This document shows positions 1 through 7,457 of a stretch of 64,000 nucleotides of DNA, one piece after another. The stretch's first letter is position 1. Each line of letters opens with the position of its first letter. This stretch comes from SXOA01 sp051004015 (lineage in GTDB: Bacteria > Planctomycetota > Planctomycetia > Pirellulales > Pirellulaceae): contig JBPCKT010000028.1 of NCBI GenBank assembly GCA_051004015.1, positions 26,356 through 90,355 of the forward strand, written 5' to 3'. The position numbers and the translations under genes are program-made. Below the pieces are notes generated by a model that did no database searches, was not told the origin of the DNA, and saw only the letters and a list, made by a program, of their open reading frames with translations.

Positions 1-1194
1 AGCGAGCGGCTCATCCGCCAGGCCATCACATCCGGCGAGAGCACCGCCCACGTCTGGAGCGGCAGCGGGCCGCGCGTGGAACAGGACCTGACGATGAGCG
101 AAGGGGTCGACTGGGCCTACTGCACGCCGGTCATGGGCTCCGCTTGCCAGGGGTGGGCGCTCTACGTCACCGGCAGCTTCGCGGGAGAGAACCCGCTGGA
201 ATCAGGCAACGACCCGGAAGCCCTCCGCGACGACGTGAAGTTCACGGAGCTTACGGCTGCCACGCTGGCGGGCCTGCGCGAATCGCGACTGTTGGCGCGG
301 CGGCAGGCAGGACTGGGGCAGTTTTTTTCACCCATCGTGCTCGATGCGCTGGCGGGGCAAGACCCGAACATTGCGCTCGCCCCGCGCGAAGCGGATGTTT
401 CGGTGCTATTCTGCGACCTCCGCGGGTTCTCGCGGCATAGTGAGCGTCATGCGGACAATCTGACGGAGCTGCTCGAACGGGTGAGTCGGGCCCTGGGAGT
501 GATGACGCGGCACATCCTGGCGGAAGGGGGTGTGATCGGCGATTTCCACGGCGACAGCGCCATGGGCTTCTGGGGTTGGCCCCTGCCGCAACCCGATGCT
601 GCCGCCCGTGCCTGCCGGGCGGCCCTGGCGATTCGCAAGGACTTCGCCGACGCTGCTGCGATCCCCAGTGCCTCGGCGACGCAGAATGCCCTTGCGGATT
701 TTCGCGTCGGCATTGGCATCGCCTCCGGCCGGGCGGTGGCGGGAAAAATCGGCACCATCGACCAGGTGAAGGTCACGGTCTTCGGCCCGGTCGTCAATCT
801 TGCTTCCCGCCTGGAAGCTATGACCAAGCAGATCCATGCCCCCATACTTCTCGACGAAGCTACCGCCGCAGCCGCTCGGCAACACTTGGCGCAAGACTCC
901 GCCCGTCTGCGGCGGGTTGCCAAGGTCAAACCGGCGGGGATGGATACACCGGTCCTGGTCAGCGAGCTCGTTCCCCCCGCGGCCCAATACCCGCAGCTCA
1001 GCGATGAGAACCTGGCCGCCTACGAAGAGGCGGTGGATGCGTTTCTAGCAGGCGACTGGTCGCTGGCCCTCAAGCTCTTGCACCGCGTGCCGCCGGACGA
1101 CCTGGTGAAGGACTTCCTGACCGTCTTCATCGCCCAGCACAACCGCACGCCGCCGCCTGGTTGGGATGGGGCGATACCGCTGGGCACGAAATAA
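1..1194 (+). CDS. GAF-class III adenylate/guanylate cyclase, 5' partial
   Basis: The reading frame is open from base 1 with no start codon that must be used, so the gene begins outside the window and about 397 C-terminal residues are visible. The first ~85 residues resemble the end of a GAF-type sensor domain. A class III nucleotide cyclase domain follows: the first metal-binding aspartate sits in VLFCDLRGFS, the second in GDFHGDSAMGFWG, and the VNLASRLEAMTK segment supplies the usual Asn and Arg. It would make cyclic AMP or GMP in response to its N-terminal sensor. The C-terminal ~70 residues are helical and of unknown role. In planctomycetes such cyclases often carry an FHA domain further upstream, which would lie outside this window. 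Class is confident; substrate (ATP or GTP) is not determined. Confidence 0.88.
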   Translation, partial: SERLIRQAITSGESTAHVWSGSGPRVEQDLTMSEGVDWAYCTPVMGSACQGWALYVTGSFAGENPLESGNDPEALRDDVKFTELTAATLAGLRESRLLARRQAGLGQFFSPIVLDALAGQDPNIALAPREADVSVLFCDLRGFSRHSERHADNLTELLERVSRALGVMTRHILAEGGVIGDFHGDSAMGFWGWPLPQPDAAARACRAALAIRKDFADAAAIPSASATQNALADFRVGIGIASGRAVAGKIGTIDQVKVTVFGPVVNLASRLEAMTKQIHAPILLDEATAAAARQHLAQDSARLRRVAKVKPAGMDTPVLVSELVPPAAQYPQLSDENLAAYEEAVDAFLAGDWSLALKLLHRVPPDDLVKDFLTVFIAQHNRTPPPGWDGAIPLGTK

Positions 1195-1245
1195 ACTGTC
1201 GGAATCGTCTTCGTGTGAGATAGAATGGAAACCAGATGTAAACCC

Positions 1246-1350
1246 ATGACGACCACGATCGACATCACGCTCGCCGAACAAGATTTAGCGGCCTTTCTCG
1301 ACGTCGCCAAGGCCGGCAACGAGGTGGTCATCACCAAGCCCACAACCTCG
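1246..1350 (+). pseudogene. Truncated antitoxin-like fragment
   Basis: Starting at the ATG at 1246, about 33 residues (MTTTIDITLAEQDLAAFLD then VAKAGNEVVITK) resemble the N-terminus of Phd/YefM-type antitoxins, which have a helix followed by a GNEVVIT strand. After KPTT the frame loses resemblance and runs into the antisense of the convergent RING gene, ending at 1461. No toxin gene follows. This looks like the remains of a toxin-antitoxin module cut at the border of the ubiquitin-like operon. The family match is from memory of the motif only. Confidence 0.5.
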
Positions 1351-1358
1351 GCCATGGC

Positions 1359-2237
1359 TCACCTCGGCTTGAGCGGCTTGGCGAAGGGAGACTCGGCGTT
1401 CTCTTCCGGCACCGCGCCCGCTCGCCGCGGCAGCAGGTATTGCACCTCGCGGCAGCCGTAGGTGCTGCACGCGCCGTTGTATTCCCAACATTCGCGGTGG
1501 TGGGGGGTCTTGCAGCGGCGGCAGTAGACGATGTCGCTTTCCATCACGTCGCCGCAGACGCGGCACTGGGCGTTTTCCAAGACCTGGATGGAATCTCCCT
1601 CCTTGAACTCAATGCCGATCGTCCGCGTGAGTTGGGCCTGGTCGAAGAGGGACAGGCCCAGCTCCACGAACTGCTCGATGTCGGTGGGCTTCGTGGAGGA
1701 CCACTTCTTGCGGAGCAGCATCCAGCCGGGGCGGATGCTGAGGGCCACTTCGCTCCGCTCCGGCGCTTCCCACAGTTGCTCCAATTGCCAGCGAACGCCG
1801 GCGGAGAGAAACGTTCGGGACTCGTCGCCGTCGTCCGCCCGCACCTGCCAGTGGTGCCGCAGGTCTTCCCAGTTGAACTCCACCGGGAACAGGCCGGCCG
1901 TTTCGGTGATAAGCTGCCACGACGGCGGCTTGGGCAGGACTTCGCAGCGGAAGCGGGCGTCCGGGAACTGGATCACCAGCTCCAGGCACCGCGGCCCGCG
2001 GCTGCCGTCGATGGTGTAGGTGGTGAGCCGGGCGAAGGTGCTGCCGTAGTTAATCCGCAATTGCGGATAGCTGAACCAGCCGCCGAACTTGAGGTTACCG
2101 CCGAACCGCCGGGCCGCGCCGGAAAACGCCTGGTTCCAGCGGTCCGCCCGCGACTGCGCCCGCGCCGCCACGATCACCACGAAGGCGATCAGGGCGGCAA
2201 AAATCAGGAAAGCAACGCCGAGACATTCCACGGGCAA
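1359..2237 (-). CDS. Membrane-anchored prokaryotic RING-finger protein (E3-like)
   Basis: The protein has 292 residues with a TTG start at 2237; a GTG at 2231 is an alternative. One N-terminal transmembrane helix (about residues 5-25, LGVAFLIFAALIAFVVIV) is followed by ~190 residues of an unrecognised, Trp-rich domain. A C-terminal two-zinc treble clef has ligands C225, C228, C239, C242, H246/H247, C250, C257 and C262, with the stretch HHRECWEYNGACSTYGC typical of bacterial RING domains (Prok-RING_1-like). It is the last gene of the seven-gene ubiquitin-like operon. By analogy it would be the E3-like factor bringing charged E2 to substrates at the membrane. Ligase activity is inferred from motif and context only. 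The 3' end converges on the antitoxin remnant. Confidence 0.82.
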   Translation of the reverse strand: MPVECLGVAFLIFAALIAFVVIVAARAQSRADRWNQAFSGAARRFGGNLKFGGWFSYPQLRINYGSTFARLTTYTIDGSRGPRCLELVIQFPDARFRCEVLPKPPSWQLITETAGLFPVEFNWEDLRHHWQVRADDGDESRTFLSAGVRWQLEQLWEAPERSEVALSIRPGWMLLRKKWSSTKPTDIEQFVELGLSLFDQAQLTRTIGIEFKEGDSIQVLENAQCRVCGDVMESDIVYCRRCKTPHHRECWEYNGACSTYGCREVQYLLPRRAGAVPEENAESPFAKPLKPR

Positions 2238-2248
2238 CTCGGGGTAAG

Positions 2249-2362
2249 AAAGCGGAGGTCGGAAAGCGGAAAGCGGAAGGAACGCTACTTTAACTCCTGC
2301 ATTGTCAGCCTAGTCCCGCCCCAGTGCAAGGATTCCGCTTTCCGCTTTCCGACCTCCGCTTT
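2249..2362. repeat. 30-bp perfect inverted repeat between RING and E2-variant genes
   Basis: Bases 2249-2278 and 2333-2362 are perfect reverse complements over 30 bp, with a 54-base loop. The arms are built from the short word GCGGAAA repeated (for example GGAAAGCGGAAAGCGGAA). The element fills the gap between the RING gene and the upstream E2 variant. It could fold in the transcript as an attenuator or mRNA-processing hairpin, or be a mobile palindromic repeat. Confidence 0.85.
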
Positions 2363-2364
2363 TC

Positions 2365-3021
2365 CTACTCCGGCCCGATATACAGCACGTCCCCCGGTCG
2401 CTGGCGCATCGGACCGCGCGACGGGATGCTTGGCACCGGCGTGTTTTCGTCGATGAAGATGACTTCGCTGGGGGTTCCGGCGGCGATTTGCAGGCCCTGG
2501 CCGCGGCGCTGGTAGCGGACGATGTTGGTGTTGCCGCTGCCGCCTCGGTCGCGCAGCGGGCGGCGGTCGAGGGGAAGCTCATACTGGTTTTCCTTCTCGA
2601 ACCAGTTCTTGGCGGAGAAGTTGGCGGATTTTTCCTGGTTCATGTACGCCCCGCGAGCCACGTCCCAGAGCCGCTCGCAGACGATGTCGAGCCCCAGGTC
2701 CTCGCTCCAAGGGAGGCCGACTTCCGCCAGATTGAGAAATCCGCTGAAGGAGATGTTGGGGTGCAGGATGGGGGTGAGCCAGCGGATATCCGGCGGGCGC
2801 TGGGGATAGCTGAAGGGGAGGCGAAGATCGACCTGATGCAGCTCGACGATGCTGATGTCCGAACCGGCCGCGCTGCGGGCCAGCCCTTTGCCGCGAAATG
2901 TGATGGTGTAGCGGTCCGCCGGCTCGCTGGATTCGAACTGCAGGATAGTGCTCTGCGCGCGGAGCGCCTCTAGCGCCGCCAGGTCGGTCCGCAGCCGGTT
3001 TTCGCGTAGGTCTTGGTCCAT
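2365..3021 (-). CDS. E2-fold protein lacking the catalytic cysteine (UEV-like)
   Basis: The chosen start is ATG at 3021 (218 aa); an upstream TTG at 3042 lies inside an inverted repeat and is less likely. The protein has an E2/UBC core: SYPQRPPDI at ~71-79, then HPNISFSGFLNL at ~87-98. In its paralogue encoded at 6603-7388 the aligned segment is HPNISASGVVCL, so the catalytic Cys is replaced by Asn97. The N-termini also match closely (LRTDLAALEALRAQSTILQF versus LRSDRAALEKLQSESTIFQF), as do the PLD.RPLRDR segments. The only Cys in the core, in DIVCERLWDV, is at a different position. This is the pattern of eukaryotic Uev/Mms2 proteins, which partner with an active E2. The C-terminal ~60 residues look disordered. 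Partnership is inferred. Confidence 0.83.
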   Translation of the reverse strand: MDQDLRENRLRTDLAALEALRAQSTILQFESSEPADRYTITFRGKGLARSAAGSDISIVELHQVDLRLPFSYPQRPPDIRWLTPILHPNISFSGFLNLAEVGLPWSEDLGLDIVCERLWDVARGAYMNQEKSANFSAKNWFEKENQYELPLDRRPLRDRGGSGNTNIVRYQRRGQGLQIAAGTPSEVIFIDENTPVPSIPSRGPMRQRPGDVLYIGPE

Positions 3022-3032
3022 GGAAGAAATTG

Positions 3033-3148
3033 GAAATCTCAAATCTCAAACAATAGGGAACGGAGAAATCTCGAATTCAAAAGCGCACCGACTCCTACTA
3101 TATCAATTCCAAATTCCCCATTTGAATTTGTTTGAGATTTGAGATTTC
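3033..3148. repeat. 19-bp perfect inverted repeat upstream of E2-variant gene
   Basis: Bases 3033-3051 (GAAATCTCAAATCTCAAAC) and 3130-3148 are perfect reverse complements separated by 78 bases. The arms consist of the word AAATCTC in tandem. The element spans most of the gap between the membrane JAMM gene and the E2 variant. It is AT-rich relative to the flanking genes. Confidence 0.85.
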
Positions 3149-3190
3149 TGACTTTGAATTAAGTGCTCGTTGTGCGCGGGCTACCCTATT

Positions 3191-4564
3191 CTAATTCGCC
3201 TCGGAAGTCGGACTCTTGGATTTTTCCTCCGCGGGGGCCGGCGATGCCGGCTCCGGTCCCTCGGGGGGAATGTCGTCCGCGGGCCTTTTTAGCAGAAAAA
3301 AGGCGGTGGTTCCCAGCGTAATCGCCACGGCCGTGCCGCCGATGACCCACCAGATGGTGTAGTCCTCCGGCTTGGGATCTCCCTCTTCGGCCTTATCGGA
3401 CTCCTTCTTGGCGGCCTTGAGGAGGTCCCTTTGCTCGTCACGTTCTTTGAGCAAGCTGGCGATCTGATCGTCTCTTTTGCCCAGGACTTTGGTCAGATGC
3501 GTGGACTGGTCCTCGGCCTCCTTCCGCAAAGTGTCGAGCTCGTTCTCTCGGGCAATCACCCGGGGCTGCTGGCTGCGGAGCAGCTCCAGCTCTTGAGCCT
3601 CCCTCTCGAGCTTCTCCGCGTAGCCGGGCGGAGCCCCTTTCAACTCCGTGATGATTTGGCTGTAGGCTTGCTGCTTGGCCCGCTCCTGAGTCGCGTATTG
3701 CTCGTTGTCCATCCACTTGTCCATCCGCTTGACGAGCTTCTCCACGTTCTCGTTTTTGGCCTCCGGCGGCGCGGCCGGGGCGAGCAGCTTCCAGGCGATG
3801 AGGGCCAGCAGGGCGAATTGCAGGCTGAGCATCCCCAGCACGGCGATGCCCTGCCACTGCGGCTGATTGTCACGCGGCTGCTGCACGTTGATGACCGGGG
3901 CCCCGTAGCCGGATGGAGAATATTGAGCGGGCATGGCAGGCACCTTCCCTTCGAGCTCCGCCACGTAGTTTTCCAGCTCCGCCTGGCGGAAGCGGCTGGC
4001 GATGAGATAGAAGCCGCCGGTGCGGCGGCACCGCTGGCGGGGGTCGCCGGTCCACTGGAACATGGCCCGGTCGCCGCGGCAGGGATCAATGACGTAGGCG
4101 ACATCTAGCTTCTTATTGAAGAAGTTGTCGCAAATGAACATGTCCATCCCGGACAAAAACACGCCCCAGTCCGGGTGCGTGTGGTACCAGCCCACCATCT
4201 GCAAGTCGGCGGGGAACTCATCCCGCTGTCGGCTGATGGCGGACCAAGTGTCGTGCGTGAACTTGAAGCTCCCCTTGGTGCTTTCGTAGTGGGCGGCCCG
4301 CAAGCTGTCCGTAATGAGCACGAACGGCTTCCCGTCGTCGTCGGTACACTGCGCCCCCAACAGCACGCCGCCCAGCTCCACGGTCTTGTCGCTCTGGGCG
4401 TGCATCTCCATATCGTGAGCCACGTCCAGATCCAGAAAAATCGGCAGCTCTCCATCAGCCGGCGTGCCGCAGGGAGCCACGGCGAAATGCTTGTTGCGAT
4501 CCGGCCGCAGAATCTTCTGCGGGGACGCCTCCTCGATTTCGCCGAACTGGATTTCGTCGTTCAC
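3191..4564 (-). CDS. Membrane-anchored JAMM/MPN+ isopeptidase with coiled coil
   Basis: The protein has 457 aa with a GTG start that overlaps the TGA stop of the upstream E1 gene by 4 bases, indicating translational coupling. It carries a complete JAMM zinc-protease signature: E63 in VELGGVLLG, then HTHPDWGVFLSGMD with H128, H130, S138 and D141. After the catalytic domain (about 40-200) come a transmembrane helix (~238-262), a charged coiled coil (~270-390), a second transmembrane helix (~403-426) and a Pro/Glu-rich tail. JAMM enzymes remove or mature ubiquitin-like modifiers. Membrane attachment together with a long coiled coil is unusual for this family and suggests deconjugation at the membrane or assembly into a larger complex. 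Confidence 0.9.
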   Translation of the reverse strand: MNDEIQFGEIEEASPQKILRPDRNKHFAVAPCGTPADGELPIFLDLDVAHDMEMHAQSDKTVELGGVLLGAQCTDDDGKPFVLITDSLRAAHYESTKGSFKFTHDTWSAISRQRDEFPADLQMVGWYHTHPDWGVFLSGMDMFICDNFFNKKLDVAYVIDPCRGDRAMFQWTGDPRQRCRRTGGFYLIASRFRQAELENYVAELEGKVPAMPAQYSPSGYGAPVINVQQPRDNQPQWQGIAVLGMLSLQFALLALIAWKLLAPAAPPEAKNENVEKLVKRMDKWMDNEQYATQERAKQQAYSQIITELKGAPPGYAEKLEREAQELELLRSQQPRVIARENELDTLRKEAEDQSTHLTKVLGKRDDQIASLLKERDEQRDLLKAAKKESDKAEEGDPKPEDYTIWWVIGGTAVAITLGTTAFFLLKRPADDIPPEGPEPASPAPAEEKSKSPTSEAN

Positions 4565-5763
4565 GGATGCATGACCGCCTCGCGGTCACCGGCCAGCAGG
4601 AAAAAATGTTCCGCTTCTGCGGAATCACTCACTCGCATAATGTCGTATCGCGGAATGCCAAGCTCGCTCAGCGGCTGCGAGGCAGGTTCGCTGCCGCTTT
4701 CAATGGCATGGGTCATTTCCGGTCGAGCCGTGCCGCCGCATTCTCGGCAAATGGCTTCTTTAGCCCCCACTGCTTGCTGGGGACGACAGATGCGGCGGGA
4801 GGTTTTGCAGGTCTCGCAATGAACATTCAGGACGAGGTCTCGGTCGAGATGCAACGTCAACGGGCCATCGCTTAAATGCTTCCGCGCCTCTGCGAACAAT
4901 TCCTCCGCCGTGGATTCGTGCGAAAGGGCCAGCTCCACCGGCTGCGGATATGTATCGTGGCTCAGGCAGTCTTCTTTTCGCTGGAATGTCGTGTTGTAAA
5001 AGGTATTGGCGATGCCATTAAAAACGAGGGCCTGGCCAGAGTTGACCGGCATCCCATGGATGAGCTTGAGGGCCTCCTGCGTTTGCAAGCCGCCGATCAT
5101 GGAGGCAATGGTGGGCGCGGTGGGGACTTTTCCCGCCAGCATGTCCTCGCGCTTGAGCAGCGGGCAACTGTAGCGGAGGTTAATGAGCCGATAGTCGTTC
5201 TCGGTCATCGCGCATTCGTAACAGGCCCCATCGGGCGGCTGGAAAACTTTGAGGACCCCGTTGATTTCCTGGATGCCGCCGTCCACCCACGGGCGGCCGA
5301 CCTTCCAGCAGCAGCGATTGACCCACAGCCGGGCCTCGCGATTGTCGAGGCAGCCGATGACGACGTCGACGTCGCGGAACAGCCCCAGGCCGATGTCGGT
5401 GATGACGTTGCCGTGAATTGGCGTCACCACGGTGTCCGGGTTGATGTCCCCGAGGGCCTCGGCCGCGGCGATGGCTTTGCTTTTCCCCCGGTCGCGTGCC
5501 CGGAACAGGACGGAGCGGGTGAGGTTCGAGTCCTCAATCTCGTCGAGGTCGATGACATAAACCTGGCCGACGCCGAGCAGGACCAGATTCTTGAGCACTT
5601 CATTGCCGAGCGCCCCCGCACCCACGACGAAGACCTTGGCTTTGCGAAGTTTCTCCTGGTCCCACCACGAAATGAGCCGCAGCCGCGAGTAGCGGTCGGA
5701 GTCGTCAATCAGCATCGGCTCGGCGGATGGCTGAGCGAGGGGGTCGGGAGTCTTAGGCGACAT
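4561..5763 (-). CDS. ThiF/E1-family ubiquitin-like activating enzyme
   Basis: The protein has 400 aa from an ATG at 5763. The adenylating Rossmann core shows GAGALGNEVLKNL (from 48), DLDEIEDSNLTR (72-83), K94/K96 and CLDNREARLWVNR (138-150), the standard ATP- and modifier-binding residues of ThiF/MoeB/E1. C181-x2-C184 is one half of a zinc site. C200 in RYSCPLL is a candidate thioester cysteine. The C-terminal ~120 residues add a small zinc-ribbon-like segment (C316, C319, C326, C339, C342) and an unrecognised tail. It would adenylate the C-terminal glycine of the protein encoded at 7458-7742 and pass it to the E2. It sits in mid-operon, 31 bp after the small JAMM gene and overlapping the next gene. 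Confidence 0.92.
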   Translation of the reverse strand: MSPKTPDPLAQPSAEPMLIDDSDRYSRLRLISWWDQEKLRKAKVFVVGAGALGNEVLKNLVLLGVGQVYVIDLDEIEDSNLTRSVLFRARDRGKSKAIAAAEALGDINPDTVVTPIHGNVITDIGLGLFRDVDVVIGCLDNREARLWVNRCCWKVGRPWVDGGIQEINGVLKVFQPPDGACYECAMTENDYRLINLRYSCPLLKREDMLAGKVPTAPTIASMIGGLQTQEALKLIHGMPVNSGQALVFNGIANTFYNTTFQRKEDCLSHDTYPQPVELALSHESTAEELFAEARKHLSDGPLTLHLDRDLVLNVHCETCKTSRRICRPQQAVGAKEAICRECGGTARPEMTHAIESGSEPASQPLSELGIPRYDIMRVSDSAEAEHFFLLAGDREAVMHP

Positions 5764-5794
5764 AGTCTATCCACAATAGCAAAATCAGGGACGC

Positions 5795-6337
5795 CTAAGA
5801 CTCCCGATCCCCAAGCGGCTCCTCCGCGCACACAAAGCCGCAGTCCTTTACCTCTCCCTCGCGCCACTGGAAAAAGCCCAGTTCCTGCCGCTGCGGATCG
5901 ACGACGAGGGCCACCTGGTGCGGCTGAGGAAAGAAGTGGCGGTGGATGAACAGGTCGTAGCCCGAGAGAAAGATCCCAAAGCCGGGATGCGTGTGCTGCC
6001 AGCCGAGGACCAGCTCGCCGGGATGCCGCTGCTCGACCTCGCGTGTGAGATCGGCCCAGGTTTCGTGGGTGAAGGTCAGGGACGCGCCGCCAGAAAGTGC
6101 CTGCAAGGCCGGATGGAAGTGGCGGACGACGACAAACGTCGGATCGTCTCCGTAGGTTCCGCCGAGCAGAAATCCGCCGACCTCGCGGGAGCGGCCGGTC
6201 TCCGAATACTCGATGATCTCCTCCAGCACCGGCTCGTGAATGACGACGATTGCCGCCCCTTTGTAGATGCTGCCGATGGCCCGGGCGACCTTGAAGTCAG
6301 CCAGTGAGAACCCGTCCGTTGCGGCAGGGAGGGACAT
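5795..6337 (-). CDS. Soluble JAMM/MPN+ isopeptidase
   Basis: The protein has 180 aa from an ATG at 6337. It is a minimal JAMM domain with every catalytic residue: E52 in REVGGFLLGG, and HTHPGFGIFLSGYD supplying H115, H117, S125 and D128. It has no transmembrane segment, unlike the second JAMM protein of the operon, with which it shares the TFTHETWADL / KFTHDTWSAI motif. Expected role is removal of the ubiquitin-like modifier from conjugates. The modifier gene already ends at a terminal glycine, so a processing role may be unnecessary. Confidence 0.9.
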   Translation of the reverse strand: MSLPAATDGFSLADFKVARAIGSIYKGAAIVVIHEPVLEEIIEYSETGRSREVGGFLLGGTYGDDPTFVVVRHFHPALQALSGGASLTFTHETWADLTREVEQRHPGELVLGWQHTHPGFGIFLSGYDLFIHRHFFPQPHQVALVVDPQRQELGFFQWREGEVKDCGFVCAEEPLGDRES

Positions 6338-6352
6338 GGGTAATGAGAGGGT

Positions 6353-6512
6353 TTTGAACAGAAGGGAACGAAGATAACGAAGGAAGAGGAGGAGGATTTT
6401 TGTCAGTTAGATTTTCGATTCAAAGCGTTGGCAGAATTCAGCGAGACAAAAACATCTCGCGAAAAGCTTCGGCCGCATTTTCCTTCGTTCCCTTTGTTTC
6501 CTTCTGTTCAAA
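6353..6512. repeat. 32-nt imperfect inverted repeat between JAMM and E2 genes
   Basis: The arm at 6353-6384 (starting TTTGAACAGAAGGGAACGAA) and the arm at 6481-6512 pair at about 28 of 32 positions, with a loop of about 96 bases. A near copy of the right arm (29 of 31 bases) occurs at 15615-15645, so this is a dispersed intergenic element. The 265-bp gap between the two genes holds no credible coding sequence. Confidence 0.75.
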
Positions 6513-6602
6513 CCTGTTTTGTCTTAGAGCCTATCCCATAACCTCGAAAATGCACCAATGCAGGCTGAATTCAGCTAGCAAAACTGGTTTAGGGATACGC
6601 TC

Positions 6603-7388
6603 TTAGTTGATGAACATAATCCCGCCGTCGTCCACTACGGTGGCATCCACGACTTCCGCGATGATGCTGGTCCGCGGTGTATCCAGAAACGTCACGCCGG
6701 CATCTTCTGGTGTGGCCAGAGTAATCGTCGGCGTGGACGGCATGGGCGTGGCGCGGTCCACGCGCATGGCGGAAACCATTGGCTGCATGGCATAGGGAAT
6801 GGACGACTCCGGCAATGGTCTGGCGACAGGATACGACACGGTAGTTTGGGCTTGGACCGGCTTTCCAAACACCGCGCTCGCCGCCGGGCGTGGAGCATAA
6901 CCCGCCAGGCGGTCCCGCAGGGGGCGCGTGTCGAGCGGCATGCGGAACTCTTCCTGGGTCTTGATCCAGCCGGCCGCTTCGCGGTTGTAGGGGCTTTTTT
7001 CGTCGTAATTCTCGTAACGGATCATGTCCCAGAGCATGGTGCAAAGCTCGTCCAGAGTCAGGCTCGGCACCCAGTAGGTCCCGTAGCCCCCCAGGCAAAC
7101 CACACCGCTGGCCGAGATGTTCGGATGAAAGATCGGCGTCTTCCAGGCAATTTCCGGCATCATCCGCGGGTACGAAGCGCCCAGCTTGACGTGTACCTCA
7201 TGCCGGTCATGCATCAGCACGTTGGCATTCGGCTGCGGCTTCCAGAGGCCGCGGCCGGAGAAGCGGACCTGGTAAAAGTCGGGCGGGTTGCCGCTGGCGG
7301 AGAACTGAAAGATCGTGCTTTCCGACTGCAGCTTTTCGAGCGCGGCGCGGTCGCTGCGAAGGCGGCGGAGACGGGGAGATTCACGCAT
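6603..7388 (-). CDS. E2-like ubiquitin-conjugating enzyme, catalytic Cys present
   Basis: The protein has 261 aa from an ATG at 7388. The UBC core (about residues 7-150) contains ASYPRMMPEIAW, the E2 signature HPN at 88-90 and the catalytic Cys98 in HPNISASGVVCLGGYG, followed by WVPSLTLDELCTMLWDMI, which corresponds to the E2 helix after the active site. The last ~110 residues are Pro/Ala/Thr-rich and probably disordered. It should receive the modifier from the E1 as a thioester. A paralogue without the cysteine is encoded four genes downstream. The gene follows the modifier gene directly, with a hairpin in the gap. Confidence 0.9.
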   Translation of the reverse strand: MRESPRLRRLRSDRAALEKLQSESTIFQFSASGNPPDFYQVRFSGRGLWKPQPNANVLMHDRHEVHVKLGASYPRMMPEIAWKTPIFHPNISASGVVCLGGYGTYWVPSLTLDELCTMLWDMIRYENYDEKSPYNREAAGWIKTQEEFRMPLDTRPLRDRLAGYAPRPAASAVFGKPVQAQTTVSYPVARPLPESSIPYAMQPMVSAMRVDRATPMPSTPTITLATPEDAGVTFLDTPRTSIIAEVVDATVVDDGGIMFIN

Positions 7389-7399
7389 GGATTTTCCTC

Positions 7400-7456
7400 A
7401 TAGTACGCATTACGCTCCGCGTGATGCATCTTCACGCGGAGCGTGAAGAGTACTAT
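7400..7456. repeat. 25-bp hairpin between modifier and E2 genes
   Basis: Arms 7400-7424 and 7432-7456 pair at 21 of 25 positions around a 7-base loop (TGCATCT); the core TACGCTCCGCGTGA is nearly perfect. The hairpin fills the gap between the modifier stop codon and the E2 start. It could act as an internal attenuator that sets a higher level of modifier than of enzymes, which would suit the stoichiometry. That role is inferred. Confidence 0.8.
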
Positions 7457-7457
7457 C

